DNA of 64,000 nucleotides from Bacillota bacterium (lineage in GTDB: Bacteria > Bacillota > Desulfotomaculia > Desulfotomaculales > Ammonificaceae): NCBI GenBank assembly GCA_040755295.1, contig JBFMBK010000002.1, positions 62,001 to 126,000 of the forward strand. The letters run 5' to 3'. The first letter of the stretch is position 1; each line of letters begins with the position of its first letter. Position numbers and translations under genes: made by a program. Shown one piece after another: positions 25,155 to 33,178 of this stretch. The notes beneath the pieces are model-generated. The model made no database searches, was not told the DNA's origin, and saw only the letters and a list, made by a program, of their open reading frames with translations.

Positions 25155-25509
25155 AAACAAGCTCAGGGTAGCTAAGATATTCCTCTTAAACCAATGTGGT
25201 GGGTGAAGCTTCTTTGTTCGGCCGATGGCAGTACCGGTTTCGCGTCGCACCAACAACAACCAAAATCCTTCTGTTTAAAACATGACGGGTAAGGCCTATT
25301 TGCTTAAGTGGTTGTGACGCCGATGCAACCATATAGGACTAGCCTTTTTTGCATGTTTAACATGCATTGTGTTAATTACTATTCTTTTCGTAAAGGTCAC
25401 AATTACGTCCGAATACCTACTTTACTAAGGAGGTGGTTAAAACAAAAGACAGCATCCCGGTTAGAGTAGCTACCTTAAGGAAGCAAAATCATTATTAGGA
25501 GGTTGAGTT
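25155..25509 (+). promoter_or_regulatory. Long structured 5' leader of aprBA
   Basis: It contains GTGGTGGGTG...CGTCGCACC potential pairing (about 25196-25250), then a terminator-like hairpin (25292-25350), then an inverted repeat TGCATG-tttaa-CATGCA (25350-25366), then AAGGAGG (near 25430) without a good start codon, and finally AGGAGGTTGAGTT before aprB. Length and organisation suggest leader-mediated control. It matches no riboswitch class I can recall. Confidence 0.55.
25292..25350 (+). terminator. Terminator-like hairpin inside the aprB leader
   Basis: The helix TGGTTG (25309-25314) / CAACCA (25326-25331) is enclosed by CCTAT (25295-25299) / ATAGG (25333-25337) and possibly AGG/CCT, followed by TTTTTT (25345-25350). 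It is 160 bp before aprB and downstream of the promoter, so it could act as an attenuator. Confidence 0.6.
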
Positions 25510-25950
25510 ATGCCCGCGTTCGTAATCGCCGAGAAGTGCGATGGTTGCAAGGGTCAGGATAAGACCGCATGCATGTACATCTGCCCCAACGACCTGATGA
25601 TTCTCGATAAAGAGCGGATGAAATCCTACCAGCGCGATCCCCAGTTATGCTGGGAATGCCTTTGCTGCGCGAAAATCTGCCCCCAGCAGGCCATCGACGT
25701 AAGAGGATACGCCGACTTTGTTCCGATGGGATCGGCTTGCATACCTCTGAGAGGTTCCGAGGATATCATGTGGACCATTAAGTTCCGCGACGGCGAAGTA
25801 AAGCGCTTCAAATTCCCCATCCGGACCACACCGGAAGGCAGCGCAGTCCCGGACGGAGGCTACGGCCCCGGTTCTAAGGCCAACGATATCAACGACCAGT
25901 ATTTGTTCACCGAACCGGAATCCGCAGGAATGGATTTCTTCGCGAAATAA
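25510..25950 (+). CDS. aprB: Adenylylsulfate reductase beta subunit AprB
   Basis: AprB is the iron-sulfur subunit that passes electrons to the FAD of AprA for reducing APS to sulfite and AMP in the cytoplasm. The 146-aa protein has two [4Fe-4S] ferredoxin motifs in the first half: CDGC...CMYICPNDLMIL and CWECLCCAKICPQQAI. The C-terminal half (RGSEDIMWTIKFRDGEVKRF, TTPEGSAVPDGGYGPG) is the tail that wraps around AprA. AGGAGG precedes the ATG. aprA follows after 21 bp. Confidence 0.97.
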   Translation: MPAFVIAEKCDGCKGQDKTACMYICPNDLMILDKERMKSYQRDPQLCWECLCCAKICPQQAIDVRGYADFVPMGSACIPLRGSEDIMWTIKFRDGEVKRFKFPIRTTPEGSAVPDGGYGPGSKANDINDQYLFTEPESAGMDFFAK

Positions 25951-25971
25951 TTAACGAGGGAGGTTAAAAGA

Positions 25972-27855
25972 ATGCCGGTCCCGACTTTTGAAACCGTAGA
26001 AATAACTACCGACATATTGATTTGTGGCGCAGGTATGGCCGGATGTGGCGCGATGTTTGAAGCCGCTTACTGGGCCAAGAAAAACGGCGTTAAGATTGTT
26101 GTAGCCGACAAGGCTGCAACCGACCGCAGCGGCGCAGTGGCGCAGGGTCTCTCGGCTATCAATATGTACATGAATACCGCCGGCGGCGAGCGCACGCCGG
26201 AAGCTTTCGCCCAAATGGTTTACGGCGACATGATGGGCATCGTCCGCCAGGACCTTGCTTACGATATCGCCCGCCACGTCGACTCGAGCGTGCACCTCTT
26301 CGAGAAATGGGGTCTCCCGATCTGGCGTGAGGCCGACGGGAAGCCGATCCGCTCCGGCGCATGGCAGGTTATGATCAGCGGCGAGTCCTACAAAATCCTC
26401 GTCGCGGAAGCTTCCAAAAAGGCCCTTTTTGATGCGGGCGGCGAGCTTTATGAGCGTGTCTTTATCATCGAGCCTTTGATGGACGGCGACAGGATCGCCG
26501 GCGCTATCGGTTTCAGCACCCGTGAGAATAAGATATACGTCTTCCGGGCAAAGGTTGTACTCGCCAACATGGGCGGCGCCGTGCACGTCTTCCGGCCGCG
26601 CTCCACCGGTGAGGGCCTGGGCCGCACCTGGTACCCGCCCTTCCAGACCGGTTCCAGCACCTACTTTACCTTAAGAGCAGGCGCGGAACAGTGCTGCCAG
26701 GAGATCCGGTTCGTGCCCGTGCGGTTCAAGGACGCGTACGGCCCGGTCGGCGCCTGGTTCCTCCTCTTCAAGTCCACCGCCACGAACGCTCTGGATGAAA
26801 GCTACATGCAGACCCGTGCGGATGACATCAAGGGGTGGGCGCCCTTTGACACGTTTAAGCCGATGCCGGCCAACCTCCGTAACTACCTGGGCATCCTCGA
26901 CGAAATCGACGGCAAGGGTCCGTTGCTCATGAGGACCAACCGCGCGATCGCCGCCCTGGCCGAGAAATACAAAGACGACCCGAAAGCCTTCAAGAAAAAG
27001 ATGAAAGACCTTGAAAGCGAAGCCTGGGAAGACTTCCTTGATATGACCATCGGTCAGGCCAACCTCTGGGCCGCGCAGAACGTACGCCCGGAGCAGGTTC
27101 CGTCCGAAATCACCGGCGCGGAGCCGTACTTCATCGGTTCGCATTCCGGCGCTTCCGGCACGTGGGCCAGCGGCCCGGCGGACATCGCCCCGCCCGAATA
27201 CCAGATGGGCTACAACCGGATGACCACCGTGAAGGGCCTATTCGTTGCGGGTGACGCCTGCGGCGCCTCTCCGCACAAGTTCTCCTCCGGTTCCTTCACC
27301 GAGGGCCGTATCGCCGGCAAGTCCATGGTGAAATTCGCCCTCGAGAACAACACCCTGCCGAATCTCGATGCGGCTCAGGTCGAAGAGTTCAAGGGCAGAA
27401 TCCTGAAGCCTTTCGAACTTTACGAGCAGCATAAAGACTACGGCACCACCGACGAGGTCAACCCGAACTACATCCTGCCGCGGCAGTACCTCTTCCGGCT
27501 CCAGAAGCTCATGGACGAGTACGCCGGCGGCTGGAGTTCCTCCTTCACCACCAATAAGACCAAACTCGATATCGCAATGCAGCTTCTCGATTGGCTCAAG
27601 GAAGACGGCGAGAAGATGGTCGCCCGTAACCTCCACGAGCTCATGCGGCTGTTTGAGAACCAGCAGCGTACCTGGCAGGCGGAATCGCACGTCAGGACCA
27701 TCCTCGCCCGCGAGGAGACCAGATGGCCTGGTTACTACGCCCGCAAGGACACACCGACCATGAACCCGGACCTTCAGAAGTTCATCAACATGAAGTGGAG
27801 CGCCGCGGGTGGTTGGGAAGTCGTCGACAGACCCATGATCACTATTTTCAAATAA
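25972..27855 (+). CDS. aprA: Adenylylsulfate reductase alpha subunit AprA
   Basis: The 627-aa flavoprotein of the succinate dehydrogenase/fumarate reductase superfamily catalyses reversible APS reduction. It shows the N-terminal FAD-binding DILICGAGMAGCGAMFEAAY, the flavin contact TDRSGAVAQGLSAINMYMN, a mid-protein capping domain, and GLFVAGDACGASPHKFSSGSFTEGRIAG (shown by GDACG and HKFSSGSF) which completes the FAD site. The C-terminal WPGYYARKDTPTMNP is typical of AprA. GGGAGG precedes the ATG. A strong terminator follows, separating aprBA from qmoABC. Codon bias is unusually GC-rich, consistent with high expression and producing long spurious antisense frames. Confidence 0.98.
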   Translation: MPVPTFETVEITTDILICGAGMAGCGAMFEAAYWAKKNGVKIVVADKAATDRSGAVAQGLSAINMYMNTAGGERTPEAFAQMVYGDMMGIVRQDLAYDIARHVDSSVHLFEKWGLPIWREADGKPIRSGAWQVMISGESYKILVAEASKKALFDAGGELYERVFIIEPLMDGDRIAGAIGFSTRENKIYVFRAKVVLANMGGAVHVFRPRSTGEGLGRTWYPPFQTGSSTYFTLRAGAEQCCQEIRFVPVRFKDAYGPVGAWFLLFKSTATNALDESYMQTRADDIKGWAPFDTFKPMPANLRNYLGILDEIDGKGPLLMRTNRAIAALAEKYKDDPKAFKKKMKDLESEAWEDFLDMTIGQANLWAAQNVRPEQVPSEITGAEPYFIGSHSGASGTWASGPADIAPPEYQMGYNRMTTVKGLFVAGDACGASPHKFSSGSFTEGRIAGKSMVKFALENNTLPNLDAAQVEEFKGRILKPFELYEQHKDYGTTDEVNPNYILPRQYLFRLQKLMDEYAGGWSSSFTTNKTKLDIAMQLLDWLKEDGEKMVARNLHELMRLFENQQRTWQAESHVRTILAREETRWPGYYARKDTPTMNPDLQKFINMKWSAAGGWEVVDRPMITIFK

Positions 27856-27864
27856 AACCGTAAT

Positions 27865-27910
27865 ATGGCGGGTGAAGCCCTTTAAGGCTTCACCCGCCAT
27901 TTTCTCTTTT
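27865..27910 (+). terminator. Intrinsic terminator after aprA
   Basis: A perfect 15-bp stem (ATGGCGGGTGAAGCC / GGCTTCACCCGCCAT) with a 6-base loop, followed by TTTCTCTTTT. It starts 9 bp after the aprA stop, so most aprBA transcripts should end before qmoA. Confidence 0.93.
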
Positions 27911-28102
27911 CCGGAAGGTGTATACGGCAGCCGGCCACCTTGTGCTTTAGAATTTTTCGGCGCCTTTAAGAAGGAAGATTTTTTTCTTTGTCGAATTAAT
28001 TAAAATATTTTGAGTCTTTGGGGTCTGTCGCTTGTTAAGCTTGACGAGAAAAGGAGGATTATCAGGTGTTGTTGAGACACAACAGAAGGATGGTGGTTTT
28101 AG

Positions 28103-29344
28103 ATGGGTAACAAGTCGATCCTGGTGGTCGGCGGAGGCATCAGCGGCATTACGGCCGCCCTTGAAGCTTCAGAGGTGGGATATGAAGTCTTTCTATTAGA
28201 AAAAAGACCTTTCCTGGGCGGCAGAATAACACAACTCAATCAGTACTTCCCCAAGCTCTGCCCGCCTAACTGCGGCCTGGAAATGAATTTGAAGCGTATC
28301 AAGAACAGCCCCTACGTCAAGTACTTCACCCAGGCTGAAGTGGAAGGGATTACCGGTCAGGAAGGCGACTTTACGGTTCAAGTAAAGCTCGCACCCCGCT
28401 TCGTCACCAACAAGTGTACCGCGTGTAATAAGTGCCTTGACGTCTGCCCGGAGGGAAGATCAGACGATTTTAATTACGGCCTCGGAACAACTAAGGCCAT
28501 TTATCTGCCGAGCATGTTTGCCTTTCCTTTCAAGTTCGTGATCGACGCCCAGGCCTGCCAGGGGACCAAGTGCAACAAGTGCGCGGAGGTCTGCCCGTAC
28601 GGCGCCATCGACCTGAATATGCAGCCCCGGTCTATGACGCTCCAGGTGGGCGCCATCATCTGGGCGACGGGGTACAACCCCTATGATGTCACCAAGCTCA
28701 CTCAGTACGGCTCCGGTCAGTATAAAAACGTCGTCACCAACGTTCAGATGGAACGCCTGGCGGCGAAAAACGGTCCGACCAACGGACAAATTCTCCGTCC
28801 TTCGGACGGAAAACCGGTGGAAAAGATAGCTTTTGTCCAGTGCGCCGGGTCGCGCGACGAGACCAATCTGGCTTTCTGCTCCGCTATCTGCTGCATGGCT
28901 TCACTAAAGCAGGCCACCTATGTGCGTGAAAGACACCCGGACGCTCAGATTTCTATCTTCTTCATCGACATCCGCGCCCTGGGGCGCTATGAAGAGTTTT
29001 ACAACAATGTAATGAACCTTGGAAACATTACCCTGGTTAAGGGTAAGGTCGGCACCATCACCGAGGATGCGACGACCAAGGACGTTACGCTTCAGGCTGA
29101 GGACCAGGAGGCTGGAAGACTGATCACCGAAACCTTCGACCTGGTTGTCCTGGCTACCGGCATGGACCCTGCTTCCAAGAACGTTTCTATCGATTTGCCG
29201 CGAACGGCCGACGGCTTCGTGGCCGATACCGTACCGGGGATCTATGGCGCCGGTTGTTCCAACCGTCCTCAGGATGTGTCCGGGTCGGTACAGGACGCAA
29301 CAGCGGCGGCATTAAAAGCTATTCAATCTGTGGTGGGGAGGTAA
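28103..29344 (+). CDS. qmoA: Quinone-interacting membrane-bound oxidoreductase subunit QmoA (HdrA-like)
   Basis: QmoA is the smaller HdrA-like flavoprotein of the Qmo complex, which links the quinone pool to AprBA. The 413-aa protein has an N-terminal FAD motif (VVGGGISGITAALEASE), the HdrA-type CPPNCGLEM, and two ferredoxin clusters (CTACNKCLDVCPEG near 110 and CNKCAEVCPYGAID near 155). Further on are QCAGSRD and CSAICCMASLKQ typical of HdrA relatives, and a second flavin contact near the end (VPGIYGAGCSNRPQD). The ribosome binding site AAGGATGG is modest. qmoB follows after 4 bp. Confidence 0.96.
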   Translation: MGNKSILVVGGGISGITAALEASEVGYEVFLLEKRPFLGGRITQLNQYFPKLCPPNCGLEMNLKRIKNSPYVKYFTQAEVEGITGQEGDFTVQVKLAPRFVTNKCTACNKCLDVCPEGRSDDFNYGLGTTKAIYLPSMFAFPFKFVIDAQACQGTKCNKCAEVCPYGAIDLNMQPRSMTLQVGAIIWATGYNPYDVTKLTQYGSGQYKNVVTNVQMERLAAKNGPTNGQILRPSDGKPVEKIAFVQCAGSRDETNLAFCSAICCMASLKQATYVRERHPDAQISIFFIDIRALGRYEEFYNNVMNLGNITLVKGKVGTITEDATTKDVTLQAEDQEAGRLITETFDLVVLATGMDPASKNVSIDLPRTADGFVADTVPGIYGAGCSNRPQDVSGSVQDATAAALKAIQSVVGR

Positions 29345-29348
29345 TACC

Positions 29349-31580
29349 GTGGACAAGGTAGGCGCTTATATTTGTACCGGTTGCGGGCTTGGCGACGCCC
29401 TTGATATCGAGGCCTTGACCAAGGTAGCCACCAAGGATTCAAAACTACCGATTTGCAAAACACATGAATTCCTTTGTGGCCCCGAAGGCTTGGCCTTGAT
29501 TAAAGAAGACATACAAAACGAGGGTGTCAACGGGGTGGTGGTCGTCGGCTGCTCGCCGCGGGTTAATACAGACATCTTTGATTTCGGCCCCGAAGTATTT
29601 GTCGACAGGGTAAACATCCGTGAGCAGGGAATCTGGTCTCATCCACCGAATGATGAGGACACTCAGATGCTTGCCGAAGACCAGCTCCGCATGGGTGCCG
29701 TCAAGGTAAAAGAGGCTCAAATTGTGGAACCTTACAAGTTTGAAGAGCTTGCCACGGCCGTGCTGGTCGTCGGTGGGGGGCTCGCCGGCATCACCACCGC
29801 TCTTGAAACCGCAAAAGCGGGGCGGAAGGTCGTCCTAGTGGAAAAGAACGACACTTTAGGCGGCTGGGCGTCAAAGCTTTACAAGCAGGTGACGCTGAAA
29901 CCGCCATACAACGAACTGGAAAACCCTGATATCAACGACCGGATTCAACAGGTCCAGAATAACCCGAACATCAAGGTTTACACGGGTTCTAAAATGAAGA
30001 GCATCGCCGGCAGTCCCGGGATGTTCAGCGCCAATATTTTACGCAATAGCGGCGAGGAAGTCACTGAACCGGTTGGCGCCGTTGTGCTTGCAACCGGCGC
30101 GGTACCGTATGACGCCGGCAAACTTGAGCACCTGGGCTACGGAAAGTTCGCCAATGTAGTTACGTCGGACCAGCTTGAGGAAATGGCCGTCAAAGGTAAG
30201 ATCGCCCGTCCTTCCGACGGTAAAGAAGCGAAAAACGTGGCTTTCATTCTTTGCGCCGGCTCGCGTGATCCGGAACATCTTCCCTACTGTTCTTCCGCGT
30301 GCTGCGTCGAGTCTTTGAGACAGGCGATTTACGTGAAAAGACAGAACCCCGAATCGGCCGTGTACATCTTTTTCAGGGACTTGCGGGCGCCGGGATTCCA
30401 GGAATATCTTTATAAACGCGCCCAGGAAGAAGGGGTTGTATTCTTCCGCAGCGAAAACGCCAGGATCGAAGAAAACGGCAGCGGCCTTGTAATAAAGGCC
30501 AAAGATGTACTGGTAAACGACAACATTGAAGCCGCCGGGATCGATCTTGTGGTTCTTGCTACTGGTATGGTACCTACAGCGGGCCTTGGGGAAATGATAA
30601 TGTCATCGTTGGAAGATGAAGAGAAAAAGCCGGGAGTCGAGATACTAACAGTTCGTCCCGATACTTACTATGTATCAGACCTTTTGAATCTTGAGTACCG
30701 CCAGGGCACGGAGCTGCCCATGCTCAAATATGGTTTCCCCGATTCCCACTTTATCTGCTTCCCTTACGAGACACGACGCACCGGCATTTTCGCTACGGGC
30801 ACCGTACGCGCCCCCATGGACATGCCGAATACGATCAGGGACGCCACCGGCGCCGCCCTGAAGGCCATCCAGGCCATCGAATTAACCGCCAAGTCGGTCG
30901 CCGTGAGCCCGCGCGTCTGGGACAACTCCGTCACAGAGTTCTTTATGCAGCAGTGCACGCAGTGCAAGCGGTGTACGGTGGAGTGCCCGTTCGGCGCGAT
31001 TAACGAGGACGAAAAGGCCAACCCGCTCCCCAATCCGACGCGCTGCCGCCGGTGCGGTACGTGTATGGGTGCCTGCCCGCAGCGGGTCATCTCGTTCAAG
31101 AATTACAACGTCAACCAACTCGGCAAGATGCTTAAGGACGTCGAGGTTCCGGACGAGGACGAAGAGAAACCGAGAATCATTGTTTTCTGTTGTGAGAATG
31201 ACGCCTATCCGGCATTGGACATGGTGGGTATCAAACATGAGGCGACCATAAGTCCCTGGATCAGGATCATCCCCTTACGGTGTATGGGGTCCATGAACCT
31301 GATCTGGGTGGCGGACGCTTTGGCCAAGGGCATAGACGGCGTACTGCTCCTCGGATGCCGCCATGATGAAGACTACCAGTGCCACTTCGTAAAAGGAAGC
31401 GAGCTGTGTAACGTCCGGCTCTCTAAGATCAAGGAAACCCTCGACCGGCTGGCTCTCGAGTCCTCCCGGGTGAAATTTGAAGCAGTCGGGATTATGGACT
31501 ACCATCGCCTTCCCGATATCATTAATGAGTTTGCGGCGAATATTGAAGAGGTCGGTCCCAACCCGTACAAGGGCTTTTAA
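29349..31580 (+). CDS. qmoB: QmoB, HdrA-like flavoprotein with MvhD-like C-terminal domain
   Basis: The 743-aa protein begins ICTGCGLGDALDIE, then FAD binding at VLVVGGGLAGITTALETAK (about 138-156), HdrA-type cysteines at LCAGSRDPEHLPYCSSACC (about 300-318), two [4Fe-4S] motifs (CTQCKRCTVECPFGAI and CRRCGTCMGACPQRVI, about 540-590) and a C-terminal MvhD-like domain (about 600-743: FCCENDAYPALDM, PLRCMGSMN, LLLGCRHDEDYQCHF). This order is the hallmark of QmoB. GTG start, GGGGAGGT upstream. Expected on the cytoplasmic face, contacting AprBA. Confidence 0.96.
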   Translation: MDKVGAYICTGCGLGDALDIEALTKVATKDSKLPICKTHEFLCGPEGLALIKEDIQNEGVNGVVVVGCSPRVNTDIFDFGPEVFVDRVNIREQGIWSHPPNDEDTQMLAEDQLRMGAVKVKEAQIVEPYKFEELATAVLVVGGGLAGITTALETAKAGRKVVLVEKNDTLGGWASKLYKQVTLKPPYNELENPDINDRIQQVQNNPNIKVYTGSKMKSIAGSPGMFSANILRNSGEEVTEPVGAVVLATGAVPYDAGKLEHLGYGKFANVVTSDQLEEMAVKGKIARPSDGKEAKNVAFILCAGSRDPEHLPYCSSACCVESLRQAIYVKRQNPESAVYIFFRDLRAPGFQEYLYKRAQEEGVVFFRSENARIEENGSGLVIKAKDVLVNDNIEAAGIDLVVLATGMVPTAGLGEMIMSSLEDEEKKPGVEILTVRPDTYYVSDLLNLEYRQGTELPMLKYGFPDSHFICFPYETRRTGIFATGTVRAPMDMPNTIRDATGAALKAIQAIELTAKSVAVSPRVWDNSVTEFFMQQCTQCKRCTVECPFGAINEDEKANPLPNPTRCRRCGTCMGACPQRVISFKNYNVNQLGKMLKDVEVPDEDEEKPRIIVFCCENDAYPALDMVGIKHEATISPWIRIIPLRCMGSMNLIWVADALAKGIDGVLLLGCRHDEDYQCHFVKGSELCNVRLSKIKETLDRLALESSRVKFEAVGIMDYHRLPDIINEFAANIEEVGPNPYKGF

Positions 31581-31588
31581 AGGGAATG

Positions 31589-31710
31589 TCGCGCTAAGAC
31601 GCGAATATATTGACACTAAGGAATTCAAGATCTAACGGGAGCAGAGGCCCGTCACCGAACCCGCGTGCGGGCCCTGCCCCATCCCCTATCCTAGTGTCAG
31701 GAGTCCTTTT
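31589..31710 (+). promoter_or_regulatory. Structured spacer between qmoB and qmoC
   Basis: Nested inverted repeats fill most of the 166-bp gap. The outer pair is GACACTAAGGA (31612-31622) with TCCTAGTGTC (31689-31698), one bulge. The inner pair is GCAGAGGCCCG (31641-31651) with CGGGCCCTGC (31668-31677), one bulged A. A small TCGCG/CGCGA hairpin lies just after the qmoB stop. TCCTTTTTAAAG follows. It could be a processing site, partial terminator or stabiliser. Confidence 0.6.
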
Positions 31711-31746
31711 TAAAGAATAAATTTTAACTTAGGAGGGGAAAAGGGA

Positions 31747-32937
31747 GTGGCCATCAGAGTTAATCCCAACCTTGCACGGACTTTGCAAAAGTTTGGGGCC
31801 AAAACTGCTACCCATTGTTTCCACTGCGGGAACTGCACGGTCGTCTGTCCCCTTTCGACTGACGACAACCAGTTTCCGAGAAGGTTTATGAGGTACACTC
31901 AGTTGGGAATGGAGGAAAAACTTAAAAACGCCGTTGAGCCTTGGCTTTGTTACTATTGCGGCGACTGTTCCCGGCTCTGTCCCAGACAGGCCAGCCCCGG
32001 CGAAGTCATGATGTCCATGCGTCGTTACCTGACATCGCTTTACGATTCGACCGGTCTATCCTTAAAGCTTTACACCTCCAAATCCTTCGAGATGATGACC
32101 GTAGTCGGGTTGTTTGCCATTACGTTTATACTGGCACTGATAATAGGGGCAGGCGCTCCTTCCGAGCATGCGGAACTCCAGAAGTTTATCCCCCGGTCTT
32201 ATATTATTGTGGGAGGCATGCTCTTTGGTGCCGCTATTGCGGCAATGGTGGTTAAGAATGCTCTTCGAATGAAGAAGCTGATAATCGACGACGCCCAAGG
32301 TCATTATGCCAGAATCCCGACCTCGGTTTACACCAAGGAACTAGGAACTTTCCTGTACCATTTCCTTTCTCAGAACAAGTTCAGCGAGTGTACGAACAGA
32401 GGCAGGTACGTCAAGCATTTCCTGTTGGTTTTCGGATTCCTGGTCTTCGCCTTTTATGCGGGTTTCTTTGTGGTTATAGAAATAGTCAAGGAATGGATCC
32501 ATGTCGGACTCGCAGAAGGGTTAAAGGTCGCTTTTGTTACTGGTGCTTCACACCCGCTGTTCCCTTGGGGCCATCCGATAAGGCTTCTCGAATATGCGGC
32601 TACCGCAGCGGTCCTTTATGTGGTAATTGAATCGTTCATCAGCAGATCCGGTAAGAAAGAGCCGCTGCACGAGAATTCCCACTCCACGGACTGGACGTTC
32701 CTGTTCCTGGTAGGCGGTACGATTCTTACCGGCCTGATCACACACATATTCCGGAATCTTGACCTGGCATGGGCCACTTACATCACCTTCGCCCTGCACC
32801 TTGCTTTCATCGTCACGCTGTTTGTGGTCGGCGCCTTGCTCGCCAAGTGGGCGCACGCCGTTTACAGACCCCTTGCGCTGTATTTCGTTAAGTGCAAAGA
32901 AAGCGCGCTGAAGCTCCGGCAGGACGACATTATGTAG
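31747..32937 (+). CDS. qmoC: QmoC, membrane heme b / HdrC-HdrE-like subunit
   Basis: The 396-aa protein is the membrane anchor of the Qmo complex and oxidises menaquinol. Residues of about 20-90 are HdrC-like with two [4Fe-4S] sites (CFHCGNCTVVCPLST and CYYCGDCSRLCPRQAS). The rest holds five or six helices of the NarI-like cytochrome b type (about 97-117, 131-152, 205-235, 260-285, 300-320, 335-360) with several membrane histidines. The end KWAHAVYRPLALYF is QmoC-like. GTG start; TTAGGAGGGG upstream. A full-length QmoC in a Firmicute-like setting is notable. Confidence 0.9.
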   Translation: MAIRVNPNLARTLQKFGAKTATHCFHCGNCTVVCPLSTDDNQFPRRFMRYTQLGMEEKLKNAVEPWLCYYCGDCSRLCPRQASPGEVMMSMRRYLTSLYDSTGLSLKLYTSKSFEMMTVVGLFAITFILALIIGAGAPSEHAELQKFIPRSYIIVGGMLFGAAIAAMVVKNALRMKKLIIDDAQGHYARIPTSVYTKELGTFLYHFLSQNKFSECTNRGRYVKHFLLVFGFLVFAFYAGFFVVIEIVKEWIHVGLAEGLKVAFVTGASHPLFPWGHPIRLLEYAATAAVLYVVIESFISRSGKKEPLHENSHSTDWTFLFLVGGTILTGLITHIFRNLDLAWATYITFALHLAFIVTLFVVGALLAKWAHAVYRPLALYFVKCKESALKLRQDDIM

Positions 32938-32974
32938 TACAAACGTCAACGGCAGGATTATATTGGTTCTCAAG

Positions 32975-33006
32975 CTAAAGGGGAGCGTTTATCAGCTCCC
33001 CTTTAG
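32975..33006 (+). terminator. Hairpin after qmoC
   Basis: A perfect 12-bp stem (CTAAAGGGGAGC / GCTCCCCTTTAG) with an 8-base loop starts 38 bp after the qmoC stop. The U-tract is short, so it may work with a factor or also stabilise the mRNA end. Confidence 0.7.
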
Positions 33007-33178
33007 TAATCCTAAAAGCTGCTGCAAGACAGCGCCTTTCTGTTCGGAAGTCGGATGCGGAATATCGGAAGCCGAAGTTATTGAAGGAACCTAACTCCTC
33101 GTTTAGTGCCGGGTACTTTTGACTACCGAAAATCCTTAAGTCAGTTTTTTACCGATTTATTTGTTTTATAACACTTTC

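Noticed and set aside
25951-27900. Long minus-strand open frames opposite aprA (up to about 220 codons)
   Set aside because: They mirror the strongly biased codons of aprA, contain no recognisable domain and lack ribosome binding sites.
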